Source: Cavia porcellus (lineage: Eukaryota; Chordata; Mammalia; Rodentia; Caviidae). From it: a DNA stretch of 64,000 nt. Made by a program: the position numbers and the translations under genes. Shown in pieces: positions 1 to 10,699 of the stretch. The stretch is from contig NW_026947509.1 in the NCBI RefSeq assembly GCF_034190915.1, positions 35,658,767-35,722,766 of the forward strand, read 5' to 3'. Under the pieces are notes generated by a model. The model was not told the DNA's origin. It saw only the letters and a list, made by a program, of their open reading frames with translations, and did not search any database. How positions within the stretch are numbered: position 1 is the first letter of the stretch; every line of letters starts with the position of its first letter.

Positions 1-59
1 TGGTTGCATTTTGCCAACCCTTGGTTTACAACAGCAGTTTCAGAATTTTGATTTTTGGA

Positions 60-140
60 CTAGGTTTATCAGAATCATCTGAGGAGTGTTGAAAAATATA
101 GCTTTCTAGGCTCTGAGTTTCTGATTAACATCTTGGGAGT
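60..140 (+). mobile_element. Fragment resembling the hAT-type MER5 family
   Basis: The words ATCAGAATCATCTGAGGAG and CTGAGTTTCTGATT, in this order, match what I remember of the mammalian-wide non-autonomous hAT element MER5. It is short and diverged. RepeatMasker would settle it. Confidence 0.4.
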
Positions 141-524
141 TGAGGGTTCTGTATTTTCAAGGGTTCCTTAATTAATTCTGTTGCTCAGACTAATTAGTAA
201 AGTAAGATCCTTTTACTTCCTTTCCTTCCTTCCTCCTCTTATCCCTCCCATCCTTCCTGCCTTCCTTCTTTCCTTCTTTTGCTATCTACAGATACAAATA
301 AAAACATAACATTATTTTTGTGTTTGAAAATGAAATATAGTGGTACAGTTCTATACAAAGCATTCTGCATATTGTTTATTTATATAGTAAGGGATTTAGT
401 CAATTTTAATATATCATAAACATCTTCCTTTATTATAATGTTTCCATTTAAATTTATTTATGGAGTCATATAGATTTTATAATAACTACTGATGCAACAA
501 AATGCATCCATTTTTTCTTTATGA

Positions 525-705
525 CACTAGTCTCAACTAGGGGAAAAACATAACATAATGTTCTGGAGGTACTTTTAGTACTTGGAGGAAGGTATTTTAC
601 TGGCATGTTGTAAGGAGAGATGAGGGCTGCTGTTAAACATCCTGTGATGTCTTAGGATGACAAACAGTGACGCAGTCCAGTGCCAACGGAGCTGAGGTTT
701 AAGGC
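525..705 (+). mobile_element. Probable old hAT-type DNA transposon fragment
   Basis: The order of motifs TCTCAACTAGGGG, TCTGGAGGTACTTTTAG, ACTGGCATGTTGTAAGGAG and GCTGCTGTTAAACATCCTG resembles a common mammalian hAT non-autonomous element. No terminal inverted repeats or target duplications could be placed with certainty. Confidence 0.35.
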
Positions 706-1754
706 TCTGTTTTGTTCTCCTGAGAACGCTATTGATTGCTGCAAAGGCAGCAGCACCCCAGTAAGCTAAGAACCTCCCATTATGCCCCACCCCTTAAAGA
801 TCTCACTCTGTCTGGGTCACTGTTGATCTTACTATCTTATGTTGAAGTCCTGTATCACTTTTCTGTTTTGCTTGACTGGCTCTGTTCTGTTTTATTCTGC
901 TTGGTTTTATTCTCTTCAAAATAAAAAAAAAGAAAGGAGAGCTGTCACCCCCTCAACACGGCCACGTGTGGCCCAAGCCTCCCACACGGAAGCCTGGGGA
1001 GACAAACCACATGCAGACAGCAGGAGTTGTGCACCATCAGCATTTGTGAGTCTCCTCCTAGGATTTACTGGACTGGGTCTTCCCAGGATGCCTTTGCTAA
1101 ATAAGCTTGGATGTAACTGATGGAGAGGCAAACTCCTCTGCTCAGTTTTTCCTGGTAACCGTGGAGCACAGTGCCCTTGAGAGCCAGCTGACTGTCCGTA
1201 GTCAATCCTCAAGCTGCAGGGGCCTTACACACTCCCCGCTGGGCCTCCCTGAATGCCGAGGAATGCATGTGTGGCACAGGTGAGCAAGGCACCCAGAGTC
1301 TGCCACTCCTCTGTGCAGAGTGGGCACCAGGGCTCTGAACACACAGACAGCTCCATTTTCCTTCAGAAATCTGTGGTGATCTCCTCTAGCTGGAAGCATT
1401 CAAAGTTGCTGCCTTGGTTTTGTGGAAAACTGCCACTGTCACTGCAAAATAAATTGGTTCTGAAACCCATTCATAAGCTTCCCTTTTCATACCTGCAATC
1501 TTCAAATCCATCCCCTCTCCCAGCATGCCAACTTTCAAGCTGGTTTACTATACAGGAGGGCTCTCACTCCCACAGATGATTATAACCATTGTCATATGCA
1601 GAAGCAGGACTCACAGCTGGTAGCTCCAATGCTCAAGGCAAGGCAAGAGAACTGGCCCAAGTTCTTTCATTGGCTTCGAGCTCCTTGAAGGACAATGCTG
1701 GGTGTTGAACATCTTCCAGAGCCCCCTTCTAGCCCCCTCTGTTGGAGCAGAGAT

Positions 1755-2550
1755 TGCAAGGAAAACAATTTGATATAGGACACATGATTTACAGAATTAT
1801 TTTATAATGGTCACCCGAAGAGTCAAACACAAAAAGTGTAGGAAATCTGTCCACACACTAAAGACTCCAAAGTGCAGCGGAGGTCTTAGATCCCATGGCA
1901 GTATCCTGCATGAGTCCAGCTGAAGACATAGAGCCCATGAGTTAACCGGAGGCATAGAGCCCATGGCAATGTCTCATGCAAGTCTGTTTCAGAGATCTGC
2001 CCTGGGAAGGCCCAAAGGTAAGCAGTGGAAGCTAGAAAGCCTATGCCAGCGGGATGAAGAATCTATGCCAGTAATCTGAGGGTTTTGCACTACAGCCAAG
2101 AAGACATGCTCAAAGTAAGGAACAGAGAATTCCCAAACAGTACCCAGGCATCAGCAACAGTGAGGTCTTGAGCTCCTCCGATGATGAGAACAGCCGAGTT
2201 TATATCAGGAAGGCAGTGTGACAAGCTTCTCCTGGAGACTGAACAGCACACATCCTCTCCTCCAGAGCCAGGAAGCAATGCTCAAAATAAGTATGAGAGC
2301 TCCCCCAAAGTTAACTGCAGCCATTCTCAGTGACAACAATGAGAAGAGCCAAGTTCATATCAAGAAAAAGGCTAGACAAGCTTCCCCTAGAGAACCAACA
2401 ACCCAGGAGAACCAACAACACTTCCTGTTCCTTTCTAGCTCTCCTTTTTATGTTGTTGACAATCCTCAGGTGGGCTGTCCACACCCAGGCCCGTGCTGAT
2501 TCAGTTCAGCTGATGTTACAAGTTGACCACCAGTTGTCAATCCACCACAC
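1755..2550 (-). mobile_element. Unassigned 0.8-kb interspersed repeat, copy A
   Basis: Read on the minus strand this region aligns over most of its length with 62678-63525 on the plus strand. Shared words in the same order include GCATTGCTTCCTGGCTC, GGAGGAGAGGATGTGTGCTG (GGAGGAGAAGACATGTGCTG in copy B), CATAGGCTTTCTAGCTTCCA (CATGGACTTTCTGGCTTCCA) and GGTGACCATTATAAAA. There is no convincing coding capacity. Within the copy a unit containing CATGGGCTCTATG recurs. I do not recognise the family; an LTR or a non-coding LINE end are both possible. Confidence 0.75.
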
Positions 2551-2799
2551 CCTTCCTGGATCATTGTTTATGCTTGATGAACATTACGCCGATTACTGAT
2601 CTGTCAAATCTCGGAAGAGGTCAGGGCAAAGCCCTCAGCTTCTCTAATGTGACTTGGAAGGCCATTTGGGTGGGTAAAGTGCATCTCCCAGCCTCTGTCC
2701 CTGAGGTGGTGAGATGGACACATCCGCACTTTGAAGCAACCCCATTAGCTTGGAATGATTATATTTAGTGACAGCATGTGGTTTTTTTTATACTTGTTC

Positions 2800-3250
2800 T
2801 ATACTTCTTTGAAGTCAGACCTTTCATTCTTATTTTTATTAGTGTATGTTTGTGACACAATACAGTCATCTTGGGGAATCGGTACATGAACATCTTAACT
2901 CTTGATCCTGTTATTTTTCCCCTTCCCTTCCTCTTCCTTCCTTTTCTCTTCATGCACAGATCTGTGTCCCATCTCCCTAAAGTCTACTTCCCTGTCTCTT
3001 GTCACCTGTCTTTTATTTTGCTCTTTAAATTATTTATATTTTGAGTTTTTCATGTAAGAGAAATCATGTAATGTTTAACCTTCTGTGTCTCATTTATTTC
3101 ACTTAGCACTGTGATCTCAGGGGACACCCATTTTCTCACAAATGACTCAGTGTTATCCTTATTTATGGCTGAGTAGTATTCCATTGTATGTTGGTTCAGC
3201 TACACCTTTTGTGAATATCTTCCTGAGAGAGTTTAAGTCATCATATTAGA
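2800..3250 (-). mobile_element. Antisense L1 3' fragment
   Basis: Plus-strand words such as TCATTTATTTCACTTAGCA and ATGGCTGAGTAGTATTCCAT, followed by TGTATG, are typical of the complement of old mammalian L1 3' ends. It is diverged and lacks open frames. Confidence 0.6.
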
Positions 3251-4258
3251 GTGATAATGAATACCCATGTGGATAGCAGCACAGCTCATAATAGATAAAC
3301 CTTGGAAGTGGCCTGTATGCTTATCATTTTTCTGTCTCTATGCAGCAGAGAACTTGGGAGATGGTGGAAGTATAGGTAGCAGACGGTTTAAATCAGGTAA
3401 AGAGACCATGGTTAAAATATCACCCTGGTGTTGTCTTGGAGTTGCCAGTCCCTGGATGGGGGACCATCTTCGTGCAGGTTTGCCACCCATCTCAGTTCTG
3501 TGCCAGGCTCTATAAATACCATTGGATGTAGCATAAATTATTTGAAACAGGTAACAAATCTAAGATAACTGTGAACAGAGTAACTTCAAATTATCCTAGG
3601 GTGCAAAAATTTGGTGTAGATGAGCTGATAGAGGCAACAAACACAGGGCATTTAATAAATGAGCCTGTTGGTTACCTTAAGCAGGAAGCCACCGACCCCT
3701 TGGCTTTCTCTTTACTCTCTATTATAGCTGGATTACAAAGGTTTAATCATTTTTCTCCATCATTAGACACTAGAAATTGTAGCTATAAACTATCACCTAT
3801 GAAATTTCCCAGAGTCAGGTCTATTAATTATGATATCTTGCCTCATGGGGCATTTTGGCAGTTTGGTTATTACCTGCTTAGAGTTCACACTTAATGGGAC
3901 TCGAGGGCAACAGCAACCTCTGAAGCAGGACTTTCCCCTGAGCTGCAATACAGATATGCCCCTAAAAGAATGCTGCAAGAATAGTGTACAGAAAAACAGG
4001 ACTGACGATAAATACTTAATCATGCCACAATTTTGCTTAGAGGTTAATCACTGCATTTTATCTTACATTTGCTGTTATGAATCGAAACAGGATTTTTCCA
4101 GTGCAGCTAGTCTGGAGTGGTAGAGATTATCATGGCAGGGAGTTGCCATTGTTAGTGAAACAACTCATGTGCAAGCCAAGGGAGCAGCGTGAGGCGAGAT
4201 GATTGTTTTGAAAAAGGAATCAGTGCCTCTAGAATGCATTTAACTCCCTGCTTTCTGT

Positions 4259-4490
4259 CCTGGTGTGTGTGTCATAATGTGTCTGAGTGTGTGTGCATGT
4301 GGATATGTCTATGTGTGTCTGCATATGTGTTTGTGTCTGTGATTGTGTATATCTGTGTATATTCATGTGTTTGTCTGTTGTGCATTTGTGTATATCTTTA
4401 TGTCTACGTCTGTGTCTCTGTGTGTCCATGTGTGTGTCTGCATTTGTGCGTGCATCTCTGTGTGTGCATGTGTCCATCACACATGCACTG
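4259..4490. repeat. Degenerate TG-rich simple repeat
   Basis: About 230 bp are composed almost entirely of TGTGTG, TGTCTG and TGCATG words. The tract produces long open frames of Cys/Val on one strand and Thr/His on the other, which are artefacts of composition. Confidence 0.9.
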
Positions 4491-4510
4491 CTTTTGAATC
4501 CCTTTAGAAG

Positions 4511-4715
4511 TCTGTACCGCTGGTGGCACACACCTGTAATTGTAGCACTCTGGCAGGCTGAGGCAGGAGGACTGCAAATTCAAGCTCAGCCTGAGCTACA
4601 TAGTGATTCAGTGAGATCTTGTTTCAAAATAAGTAACAGAAAAAGGGCTGGGGAGGCAGCTCGGTGTGCAGGCCTTGGGTTCCATCCTCAGGATCCACCC
4701 CCACCAAATTGTGCA
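4511..4715 (+). mobile_element. B1-ID composite SINE
   Basis: The left part is 7SL-derived B1 (GGTGGCACACACCTGTAAT, GGCTGAGGCAGGAGGACTG, AGCTACATAGTG, GAGATCTTGTTTCAAAATA). The right part is ID-like (GGGCTGGGGAGGCAGCTCG, GGCCTTGGGTTCCATCC). The order B1 then ID on the plus strand fits the composite SINEs of non-murid rodents. It is fairly diverged. Confidence 0.85.
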
Positions 4716-5528
4716 ATTGAGTTTACTTTTTAGCGTCTGTCCTCTTTTCTTCATGCAAGTGTGTTTCCTGACCTCCATCGCTCATTTTTTATAGGACCCT
4801 GGATGCTCCTGTGTGTCCCTCTCTCTACCTGTGAGGCCAGAACAGCGTGGCCCTGCCCATTCTGCCCCATCTCCCTTTTGGCTCTTTGTTCCTTATGGGT
4901 GGCACTGCTTCCTGGATAAGCAGGTTGGGAATTGCAGCAAGGACCTGCCTGTTCTGCGCGGCTCAGTCCACCAGCACCTTTGGCACTGCCTGCTGCTGGA
5001 TCCAGCTTCACGAAGTGGCATCTGCGTGACGGCTGAGGACAGAGCATGGCTGTGCCACTGAACGGAGTGCCGGCTGCCCTGTAACGTGCCCTCCCTCCCT
5101 GCCCTTTTCCTGCAAAGTCTGCACTCACTGCCTCTCTGCCTCAGTCTGAGGTCCATGGAGACAGCCTCTTTGACTGCCGATCGGCTCCTGACGCACTTGC
5201 AGACTCTGTGGTTTCTCAAGCTCTGGGCCCTTGACCGCAGCTCCATTTTCTGTGCAGCACCATTCAAGGGCTCAGGCAGCCTCTTGTATACAAAGGCCTC
5301 ACCCAGGCTAGAATTTGGGTGTGGTACCCTCTGTTTTGTCTCCGGGTGGCTGTGATGTCACTTTCTCTGCCCTCCTGTTTCCAAGCAGTGACACAGTATG
5401 AATGTGATAGAAGTGTGTGTGTGTGCTGAAATAAGGATTTACTGCAGTAAGAGACACATTACCGTTCACACCCTTCGTAGTCATCTCCCTTGCTTGAGGC
5501 AGTTCTGCAGGTCCTCTTTCATGAGTTT

Positions 5529-5637
5529 CTTTTTTTTTTTTTTTCTCTTTTTCCTTTTTATCGGTACCGTGGATCGAACTCACGACTGCCTGCTTGCAAG
5601 GGAGGTGCTTATGCCGCTGAGCTAAACCTCCAGCCCC
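5529..5637 (-). mobile_element. ID-type SINE with GATAAAAAGGAAAAAG tail
   Basis: On the minus strand it reads GGGGGCTGGAGGTTTAGCTC onward, with pol III A-box and B-box-like words (TTTAGCTCAGCGG and GAGTTCGATCC), then GATAAAAAGGAAAAAGAG and an A tail. The 13-bp target duplication CATGAGTTTCTTT flanks it exactly, at 5520-5532 and 5638-5650. The perfect duplication indicates a recent insertion. Confidence 0.93.
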
Positions 5638-6883
5638 CATGAGTTTCTTTAGTTGCACAAATAGCTGTCTGGATGTCCCGAATCAATAAAAAACACCATT
5701 TATGGTCATGTTGACTTTGGAGAAGAGCCAGAAATTATGCAGCGCCAGTAAATGAGCTGGATCAGAGCACATTGTGGTGCTCTTAGGAGGCTGCTTTTCA
5801 GCTGGATGGCACATGGCGGCAGCATTCCTCATATCCTGGCAGACATCTTGCAAAGACAGGAAGGAGGATTTGCAGAGCTGCTGTGGAAAGTGACAACCGG
5901 CTGGGATAGGGTACCCAAAGCAAGGGGGGGGGGGTGGTACTTTGAGGGTAGACTGACAGCGCATTTCTTTCACAGTAGTGAGGTTTTTAATGTAAATGTT
6001 CAGTGTATTTGTTAATCACCCCAGGCAGAGGCCATGGGAGGGTGGGTGCTTGTGCTTTGAGCATTGTTCTGGGGGCTGGAACTTTTGCCATGCTTAGCTT
6101 AGCCTCTTCAAGGCTGAGCTGTGCTTAGCAGCGGAGTGCGGTGGAAGGACAGAACGCATGGGGACCCCTGGTCACCTGACCAGTGATGCTTGTCTCTGTC
6201 TAAACTGCACAGTTTAGTGGGGGTGTGAGCATCCAGAGTTATATTTTGCGTTGACCTCTTTATGATGAAAAAACACTTCTGCCTTTTGATGCATGTATTA
6301 AAATTTATTTTTGTGACTTGGTCACTCTTAGATTTTTCAAACTTGATTTCAGAAACATAGCTTTCATTGTTTACTTTGTTCTAGTCCATTAAATCCCTTT
6401 CTCTTTTGTCATTATTCTGGATGCCCGTTCCATGAGGTCTTCCTAAAAGTAAATCAGATACAAATTCGCATCATGACTAAACGAGTGGTTCCCACCCTCG
6501 CTCATCTGAATATCCATCAGTCTTTCTGTGTTTATTTTCTTCGGCATTAAAAAAAAAAGTCTACCATGTTTCCTGTGTTCCTCAGTGTACTGGGGACCAA
6601 GCAGCAGCCAGGGCAGCAAAAGTCCCTCTGTCATTTTTGTGGGACAGGAAGAAACAGATTGTTTTAGATTTTACAGTGAGGGAAACCTTCTCTGACAGTT
6701 GGGTAGAAAAGTGAATGAAAGGAGCAGAGAAACTGGGAGTCTCGTGGGAAAGCAGTTGAGGTCAGCAGGTACAAAGGCCCTGAGGTGGGAATGAACATAG
6801 TATAGTCCAGGGATAGCAAGAGGGTGCAGAGGGACAGGTCCAAGAGAAGAGGAAGGCTCTTGGGAGAAGAAGACCTCAAAAGA

Positions 6884-7041
6884 TAGGAAGAGACCAGATC
6901 ATAGAAGTCTTTGTCTTCTTCAGAAGGAGTCAGGGCCTTCTTTTGAGTTGACAGATTGTAAATAGGAAGAGACCAGATCATAGAGGTCTTTGTCTTCTTC
7001 AGAAGGAGTTAGGGCCTTCTTTTGAGTCAACAGATTGTAAA
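6884..7041. repeat. Tandem duplication of a 79-bp unit
   Basis: Copies at 6884-6962 and 6963-7041 both begin TAGGAAGAGACCAGATCATA and end CAGATTGTAAA. I count four substitutions between them, all transitions, and no indels. The unit is not a known satellite to me. It probably arose from one local duplication in the intron. Confidence 0.95.
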
Positions 7042-8239
7042 GATTTTAAATTATTGACTGTATCAATATTCTCTGCAGAGCCTAACCCATCTCCCCTCAT
7101 CTGAGAGTCTGTGATGCCAAATGATAGCTAGAATGAATGTGTTATTTTAGGAACTTCATTGGAGTCCATCCCAAATCCCTTCCTATTCCTTAAGAAGTTT
7201 GTTGGAAATTGTTCGATGAGGGTAATTAGCAGAACGAGTAGCCATTTTGCCACATGTAGCATTTGTCTGCTGGTGTTTATGTGGATGAACGCATTTCAGC
7301 AAGAAACTGGAGGGGCTCATCTCTCTGTTGTCTAATTCTGGACTGGATTCTCTTTTGCAGTCAGCTCAGACAAGCCCAGTAGAGCAGCTAGAGATCTAAT
7401 TTATCACGGAAGAAATTGTAATTGAATCGCACAGGGCATAGGCTGGTAGCCTAGGAACAGATGATCCTCTGGTCTTGTTTGGTGACTGTTCCCAAGCACA
7501 ATCAAGGGACCTGTCAGAGGTCAGCAGCGAAGGACATAGAGACAAGCACTTTTCTTAGAGCAGAAACACAGTGTAAAGATAAGTCACTGAGTTGTTATTC
7601 TCCATATGCAGCAGGGTCACGTGCTCTGCAATCACCCTCCAGAATGGGATAAAAGTTTTCGTAAACTTCTACCTAAGTCCTCCTCGGGCTGGTCTGGAGC
7701 TAGCATTTGGCCTGGGAATGGATGGCTTTGGAAACCTTTGATTCAATAGCATTGCCTTTAAAAGGGTTACTGATCAGGTGGGAAACTGAGAGACACAAGG
7801 AACACCATGCAGGAAGACCATGGGGGAGGGCACATGCACTGTGCAGTCATTTGCATGAAAAACCTTTCAAAGGTTTGTTCAGGATGTGACAAAGAGAGTC
7901 CAATTCAGAGGACTGATGCCATTCGTCATGGGTGACAGCTAGGTGTGTCAGGGTTCGTTCTTTCCTAACAAGTCTCAGTTTTATCCCTTGTTATCTTAAA
8001 AAATTCCTTTAAACCTTATGTTCCTGAAATCGATGTTATGTAGGGTTTGGGGTTCATGGAGCCTGCATGGCACCTGTCATCTGCGGTGAGGTGGATGTTG
8101 GGGTGACCTTGGATGCACGCATGGTTGAGGACACGCATTCCTTGGGGCCAGCACTATCTCTGAGATGAAAAGCTAATCTCTAACGACGGCAGTGCTTTTC
8201 TATGAGGAAATAATTGACCCATTTATGGTCTCATTTCAG

Positions 8240-8545
8240 CTTGTTTCAGATCCTTGTGCCAGCAACCCTTGTCACCATGGCAACTGCAGCAGCAGCAGCA
8301 GCAGTGATGGTGATGGTGATGGCTACGTTTGCGTCTGCAGCGAGGGCTATGCAGGTCCCAACTGTGAACAGCCACTTCCTGGGATCCCTGCCTCAGGCCT
8401 GACTGAGTCTATGCAGCTCCAGTCTGTCCCTCCGACCCAGAAGCCTGATGTGACGCTGCGCCGTTCTCAGGCAACTGAGACCCTGCCGACCTGGCAGCCG
8501 AAAACAGGACAGAAAGTTGTAGAAATGAAATGGGACCAAGTAGAG
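8240..8545 (+). CDS. DNER: DNER exon 2: second EGF-like domain and Ser/Thr/Pro linker
   Basis: This 306-bp exon encodes 102 codons. It opens with LVSDPCASNPCHHGNC, follows an AG acceptor (TCATTTCAG) and ends in KWDQVE before the donor GTAAGA. The first 40 or so residues form a complete EGF-like domain with six cysteines (CASNPC, HHGNC, then YVCVC, then NC). In the family this domain belongs to the N-terminal region reported to contact Notch1. The loop between cysteines 3 and 4 is a homopolymer stretch, six Ser followed by Asp-Gly three times. The rest is a Pro/Thr/Gln-rich linker (SVPPTQKPD, ATETLPTWQPK) ending in the strongly conserved QKVVEMKWDQVE. An in-frame Met upstream at 8192 lies in the intron and is not a start. 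A second AG inside the exon (GTTTCAG) would drop the conserved LV and is a poorer choice. Both ends are phase 0, so the exon is symmetric. Confidence 0.96.
8288..8323 (+). repeat. Coding microsatellite in DNER exon 2, (AGC)5AGT then (GATGGY)3
   Basis: Five AGC codons and one AGT encode six Ser. They are followed by GATGGT, GATGGT and GATGGC, encoding Asp-Gly three times, between cysteines 3 and 4 of EGF domain 2. The human protein, as I recall it, has a longer Ser run and a single Asp-Gly here. The loop therefore varies in length between species by codon slippage, without loss of frame. Confidence 0.9.
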
Positions 8546-8617
8546 GTAAGAAGGTTGTCTGGCACGTATTTTTACAGAGGAAACCAGAAATGTGAAAGTA
8601 ATTCTGAGGTTCTAATA

Positions 8618-8628
8618 TAAGCAATAAA
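8618..8628 (+). promoter_or_regulatory. In-frame intronic stop with an AATAAA just downstream (possible intronic poly(A) site)
   Basis: If the exon 2 donor is not used, the frame runs on for 24 codons to TAA at 8618-8620. A canonical AATAAA follows at 8623-8628, and T/GT-rich sequence (CCTTATGTGTCTGATGG) lies about 50-70 bp further on. This is what the sequence shows. That it is used to make a short secreted form is inference, and AATAAA is common by chance in AT-rich introns. Confidence 0.25.
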
Positions 8629-8967
8629 AATGCAGAATCAAAATGGAGAAATACCATGTGCTTAACTTTATTACCATCTGTCCTTATGTGTCTGATGGTT
8701 TTATAAGTTTCAGAAGAGTCCACAAACCCAAACATGAATGAATGAAATTATTTCCTGGAATGACAGGCATATACATTGCTGAGGGGTATCTTAGATCTGG
8801 GGGTAGACAGCACAATGTTCAAGTTGTGGTAGAAATACATCGTGAGTGTTTGAATAAGATTATAGTAAGAGATATTGCCACTAATTCCCCTCAAAATACC
8901 CACTGTTGTTTTGAACATTCTTATCCTGTTGTCTCTTTTGTTATTGTTATCTTTTTTTTATTTTAAA

Positions 8968-10060
8968 GAGGATAAAATTAAACATAACAAAACAGATCAT
9001 AAGAAAATAGTTTAAGAAACACGGATTTCAAAGCAAGACCACTGGAGACCTTCACTATCGTATTGTCTCTTGTTTTCTTCCAAATAGTTGTCTGTATCTT
9101 CACACACAGTGAATTCATACTGAACAAAATAGTGCTAAACTAATCAGAACAGGACGATGAAGGCATTTTAGGTTCTCAAGATCAGACAATATATAGGGAA
9201 GTCAACAATGGCTGCCCTAATGTCTCTCGTTCTCTTCAAATTAGCTGTTCATATCTTTACGTATGTTGAAATTAAACAAAAGAAAACAGAGTACTATCAC
9301 TCTTGATAGAGAATAATAGTATTGCTAGATTTTATATCATGATGCTACAGAATTAACACTGGGTATCTTAGTGTCTTTGTATTCAGAGTATCTGTTGATT
9401 ACATTGTGCATTATATAATCTATTCTCATGAACTGTTTAGAAGTTCTACACATGTGTGAATCTCTACATGTATACCTATCCTTTCTGCTTTAGAAGGAAA
9501 AACGAATCAAAGCAAGAAAACAAAACAAATTCCTAGAAAAACATGAAATGAAAAAGACATAAAACCACAATTCTAGGTGATCTACAGTAGTTACTATTAT
9601 GTCTCTTGTTATTTTCAATAGAATTGTCTATATCATCAGGCATAATATAATTGAGCATAGCACTACATAGCAATATTAATAAAAACAAAACATTAGAGGC
9701 ATTATAGGACTTCAAAAGCAGTTAATAATCAAACCAGAATGGGTATCCTATTGCATCGTCTTCAGAGTAGTTGCCTCTAAGACTTGGTACTATCAAGCAT
9801 ACCAAATTTGAATAAAATCAGTCAAGACAAAACAGCCATCTAACCAGATTCAAATAAGATCAGTTATAGTAGGACAGTGTAGGTAATACAGGGCTTCAGG
9901 TTAAGTTAATAGGAAATTAAAGATAGTTACTGTAGTATATCCTGCTATTTTGGGGATAGCTGTCTGTGCCCTCAAATCTAGTACAAGTAGACAGACTGGA
10001 ACAAAATAAAATCACCCTAACAGAGCAGTAAGACTAATGCGGCTTTTAAATCCTAATACA
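8968..10060 (-). repeat. Degenerate tandem array, about seven units of 150 bp, in the 3' region of the HAL1-like element
   Basis: Units recur with the same order of words on the plus strand: a CAAAACA/AAACAAAA-rich block, then GACTTCAAAA or GATTTCAAAG, then AATGGCTGCC or equivalent, then TGTCTCTTGTT, then AGTTGTCTGTATCTTCA. Approximate unit starts are 8968, 9123, 9274, 9500, 9669, 9800 and 9985. The same unit, and the same junction to the T-rich tail (TTTAAAGAGGAT), occur at 58568-58970. Units are quite diverged from each other, so the array is old. Confidence 0.75.
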
Positions 10061-10699
10061 CTATTAACAATGCTCTCTGCCTTCCTTTTTTAGACAGTTC
10101 CTCCCCTTTCCCTTTCAGGGTGCTTTATACATTTTTGGGTCCCACTAACTCCTTTAGTTTTTAGATTAGGGGGGCAGCCTGCTATCTACCTAAGTGGTGC
10201 TGAACCTTTTTTTGAGCTTGCTCTTGAGCTGTATTCCTTTACCTACTAAAGCCTCAAGATTTTCCTTCCTTATAGCTGATTAGTTCTCCACTGCACGAAA
10301 GTGTCATGACTTTCCAATGTGTCTGCAGCTGCTGATGAGCTGTCTCTTATTTCTCTCTGGTTCCCTGTCACATAGAGCATTGTTTTCTCATCTTTGACTT
10401 TTGGTTCATTAACCCTTTTTGAGGTAGATTATATTTCCTATTCAGAGCATTTCAGTGGACCCTATCTTCTGATCTACTTTGCCTGTGTTTCTTTTTGTTA
10501 GTGTATCAAGGCCATCTGTGTTACAGATTATAGCCAATCTTCTCTGCCTCATCTATGCTATGCTGTTTTTCTGCTGTTGATTGTCTACTTTTCTCCTTCA
10601 TTCCACTGTCTGCCCTGTTCATTGAAGCCTCTCTGCCACTGTTGCTGGAATCCTGGTGATTATTTTTTTTTTCTCTCTAGAATGTCCTTCAGTATTTTT

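Larger units (their letters stand above)
1..8239 (+). other. DNER: Intron 1 of DNER (3' part)
   Basis: No exon or RNA gene is visible. Apart from the elements listed separately, it holds a CCTT-rich tract at about 219-283, AT-rich unique sequence at 285-520, unique sequence at 790-1750, a possible unique block at 3300-4250, a moderately GC-rich unique block at 4750-5510, an 11-base G run at 5924-5934, and unremarkable sequence at 5650-6880 and 7045-8239. The open frames here have no family resemblance. Confidence 0.8.

Noticed and set aside
4189..4733. Cys/Val-rich and Thr/His-rich open frames
   Set aside because: They are translations of a degenerate TG repeat and of the B1-ID SINE beside it.
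8247..8249. Alternative acceptor AG inside exon 2 (GTTTCAG)
   Set aside because: It would remove the conserved Leu-Val and break the phase 0 junction with exon 1.
8214..8402. Ala- and Met/Val-rich frame overlapping exon 2
   Set aside because: It is the out-of-frame reading of the AGC and GATGGT codon repeats. The DNER frame is the conserved one.
8192..8620. A 142-codon open frame that looks like a complete small secreted protein with one EGF domain
   Set aside because: It is exon 2 of DNER with intron on both sides. The Met at 8192 lies upstream of the acceptor at 8239, and the last 24 codons follow the donor at 8546.
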